The translations under genes and the position numbers were made by a program. 64,000 nt of DNA from Mycobacterium ostraviense (GTDB taxonomy: Bacteria; Actinomycetota; Actinomycetes; Mycobacteriales; Mycobacteriaceae), in NCBI RefSeq assembly GCF_002705925.1, contig NZ_NKRE01000001.1, positions 2,745,282 to 2,809,281 on the forward strand. The letters are read 5' to 3'. Shown piece by piece: positions 62,613 through 64,000 of the stretch; the stretch's first letter is position 1, and each line of letters opens with the position of its first letter. The notes under the pieces are model-generated. The model did no database searches. It had not been told where the DNA came from and worked only from the letters and a program-made list of their open reading frames with translations.

Positions 62613-63991
62613 TGCTTTGTTTCCGTTGGCAATTGGCGTGGCGCACCGGTGCCCATATACATAGCGAGATTGCGGTGCAGGTTGGCGGTGCTGCGCTCCA
62701 TGTAGGGGTTGGGCTTGGGACCGAGGAAGCCCAGCGATTTCATGCCCTGCTGGACCGCGGCCATGTTGGAGAAGTCCTGCGGCAGCACATTGCGCCATCC
62801 CGGGTCGTCGGGCGGCGCATACACCCATTCGGTGTGTGGCTCTGCACCTTTCGGGTACAGCTCGTAGCAGGCCGCTTCGAAAATGCATTGGTCGGGGTGG
62901 TAGCCGTGCGGCCGGGCGCTGTAGCACAGCGCCGTCGTAAGGCCCTGCCCGATCTGGAAGTTCGGAAAGATCTGCCAGGCGGTGCCGCTGCCGGCCAGAT
63001 GTTCGGGATCGATGGCCGGCCAGATCACGCCGCGGGCGGCATCGTCACGTCGCGCGGAGCTCAGCCAGTGATCGAGCACCTGACCGGCGGGCGTGCCCTC
63101 GGGTAGTTCGTCGACCAATCGGAGCGCCGCGTCCACCAACGTCTTGGTGGTGGTCGCGTTGGTCTCTTCCAGGGTGTAGCGCTGCATTTCGGCCGTGGAC
63201 ACCCGCGGGTCGGCACCGGTGCCGAGCCGGATCTTGGATTGGGTTTCTTCCAGGCCTTCCGGTGCGTCATAGCCGATGTTGCTGTGCTTTCCGTGCGCCC
63301 TGGCCCAGCCGCGGAAGTTGCCGAACTTGTTGAATTGCGGATGGGTGGTCGCGACGTGATAGGTCTCGTTGAAGGCCTCCATCGCGACCTTCCAATTGCA
63401 CTGGAAATGCAGCCACTTTTGCCATTTGCAGCGCATGTCCTGCAGGTTGAACGGGTCGAGCATGGTGGCGGCGGGCTCGAGATAGTCGCGTAACGGCTCG
63501 GCGGCGGGATCCATGTTGATCCAGATCCAGCCGCCCCAGGTGTCGACATGCACGGGCGCAAGATGGGTGTTCTCGGAAGTCAGTGCGCCCTGCCAATCCT
63601 GTTGTTCGGGGATGTGGATGCAGTTGCCGTCCCGGTCGTAGGTCCAGCCGTGAAACCCGCAGACGAACGACTTCTTCTGGCCGCATACGCGTTTGGCGCC
63701 CGCGGGAACATCCACGAGCCGGCGGCCGCGGTGCATGCAGACGTTGTGGTGTGCTTTGAGGGTGTCGGGTGCGGTGCGCACCACCACGATCGAGTCATCG
63801 AGAATGTCGTAGGTGAGGTAGCTGCCGACCTTCGGAAGATCTTCGACACGCCCGACTTGCTGCCATACCTTGCGCCACAGCTTGTCCCGTTCGGCACGGG
63901 CGTAGTCTTCGCAGATGTAGGCGTCGACGCCGATCGTGACCGGCGCGCTCAGCTCAGCATCGGTTTCGGCCGGGTCCATCGAAATCTCCAT
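62609..63991 (-). CDS. Rieske non-haem iron oxygenase, alpha subunit
   Basis: A 460-residue ring-hydroxylating oxygenase-type subunit. The Rieske 2Fe-2S centre is bound by CMHRG and CGFHGW at about residues 85-115; the mononuclear iron His are in NETYHVATTHPQ near residue 215. No beta subunit or reductase gene is present in the visible operon, so it resembles single-component oxygenases (KshA/VanA-like) that borrow a reductase. The start could be 63991 or ATG 63979; the latter has GGAGA at good spacing. The right edge of the window is 9 bp away, so upstream genes are unknown. First gene seen of the catabolic operon. Confidence 0.92.
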   Translation of the reverse strand: MEISMDPAETDAELSAPVTIGVDAYICEDYARAERDKLWRKVWQQVGRVEDLPKVGSYLTYDILDDSIVVVRTAPDTLKAHHNVCMHRGRRLVDVPAGAKRVCGQKKSFVCGFHGWTYDRDGNCIHIPEQQDWQGALTSENTHLAPVHVDTWGGWIWINMDPAAEPLRDYLEPAATMLDPFNLQDMRCKWQKWLHFQCNWKVAMEAFNETYHVATTHPQFNKFGNFRGWARAHGKHSNIGYDAPEGLEETQSKIRLGTGADPRVSTAEMQRYTLEETNATTTKTLVDAALRLVDELPEGTPAGQVLDHWLSSARRDDAARGVIWPAIDPEHLAGSGTAWQIFPNFQIGQGLTTALCYSARPHGYHPDQCIFEAACYELYPKGAEPHTEWVYAPPDDPGWRNVLPQDFSNMAAVQQGMKSLGFLGPKPNPYMERSTANLHRNLAMYMGTGAPRQLPTETKQ

Positions 63992-64000
63992 CCAGCTCAG

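Overview
The window is chromosomal DNA of high GC content from a Mycobacterium, most likely a slow grower. Taxon-specific markers are an antigen 85C mycolyltransferase, a TreS/maltokinase pair, an L,D-transpeptidase of the LdtA type, F420-dependent enzymes, a mycobacterial cytochrome P450 with its TetR regulator, and ESX-type WXG100 proteins. Family identities come from reading the translations by eye, with no database search.

Layout. Read from right to left, about 1-49.5 kb follows the gene order I know from M. tuberculosis Rv0116c-Rv0149, in opposite orientation: quinone oxidoreductase, SDR and aldehyde dehydrogenase (1-2965); methyltransferase and TetR (4.8-6.6 kb); CLC transporter, HhH-GPD glycosylase, NTF2-like, DUF427, epimerase and NTF2-like genes (7.7-13.3 kb); msrA, cyp138-like P450 and TetR (13.5-16.1 kb); ephF (17.2-18.1 kb); GNAT, fgd2, fadE1, htdZ, fbpC (28.4-34.6 kb); DUF1275 gene, mak, treS, pepA (34.7-39.9 kb); PPOX, fusA2, fadD7, oxcA, oxyS, ldtA (40.6-49.5 kb). 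Interruptions of this backbone are an MFS transporter (3.2-4.5 kb), a pirin (6.6-7.6 kb), an extra methyltransferase (11-11.8 kb), a mop gene and a broken alcohol dehydrogenase (16.2-17.2 kb), and a block of about 10 kb (18.2-28.4 kb). That block holds a sulfotransferase, a TetR/DUF1214 pair, an LLM oxidoreductase, a SRPBCC protein, a desaturase/reductase pair with its own TetR, and a large catalase.

Right of ldtA the conserved order ends and the most interesting DNA begins. On the minus strand (52.6 down to 50.1 kb) a recognisable M-box (ykoK-type) magnesium riboswitch precedes a 24-codon leader ORF with a perfect Shine-Dalgarno sequence, a 64-residue small protein, and an NRAMP-related transporter whose usual manganese/iron-binding residues are replaced. 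This is probably a Mg2+ uptake operon. Divergent from it (52.7-55.2 kb) is a polymorphic-toxin cassette: two WXG100-like proteins, a CpnT-like export/toxin protein with a C-terminal GH-E type nuclease, and an ankyrin-repeat protein that is probably the immunity factor. The second WXG100 gene and the toxin gene each carry a frameshift, so the cassette looks decayed or recombined.

The right end (57.5-64 kb) is a tightly overlapping five-gene minus-strand operon: Rieske oxygenase, LLM flavin oxidoreductase, Baeyer-Villiger-type monooxygenase, SDR and CoA-transferase. It looks like a catabolic pathway for an unidentified hydrophobic substrate. An acyltransferase-3/SGNH protein (55.3-57.3 kb) lies between it and the toxin cassette.

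Several divergent regulator/target pairs have palindromes that look like operators: twin GGTAC-N6-GTACC sites by the P450; a 15-bp perfect palindrome by the desaturase; overlapping apparently leaderless promoters between the sulfotransferase and a TetR; and a 24-bp palindrome between pirin and CLC. No tRNA, rRNA, CRISPR array or intact insertion sequence was seen.
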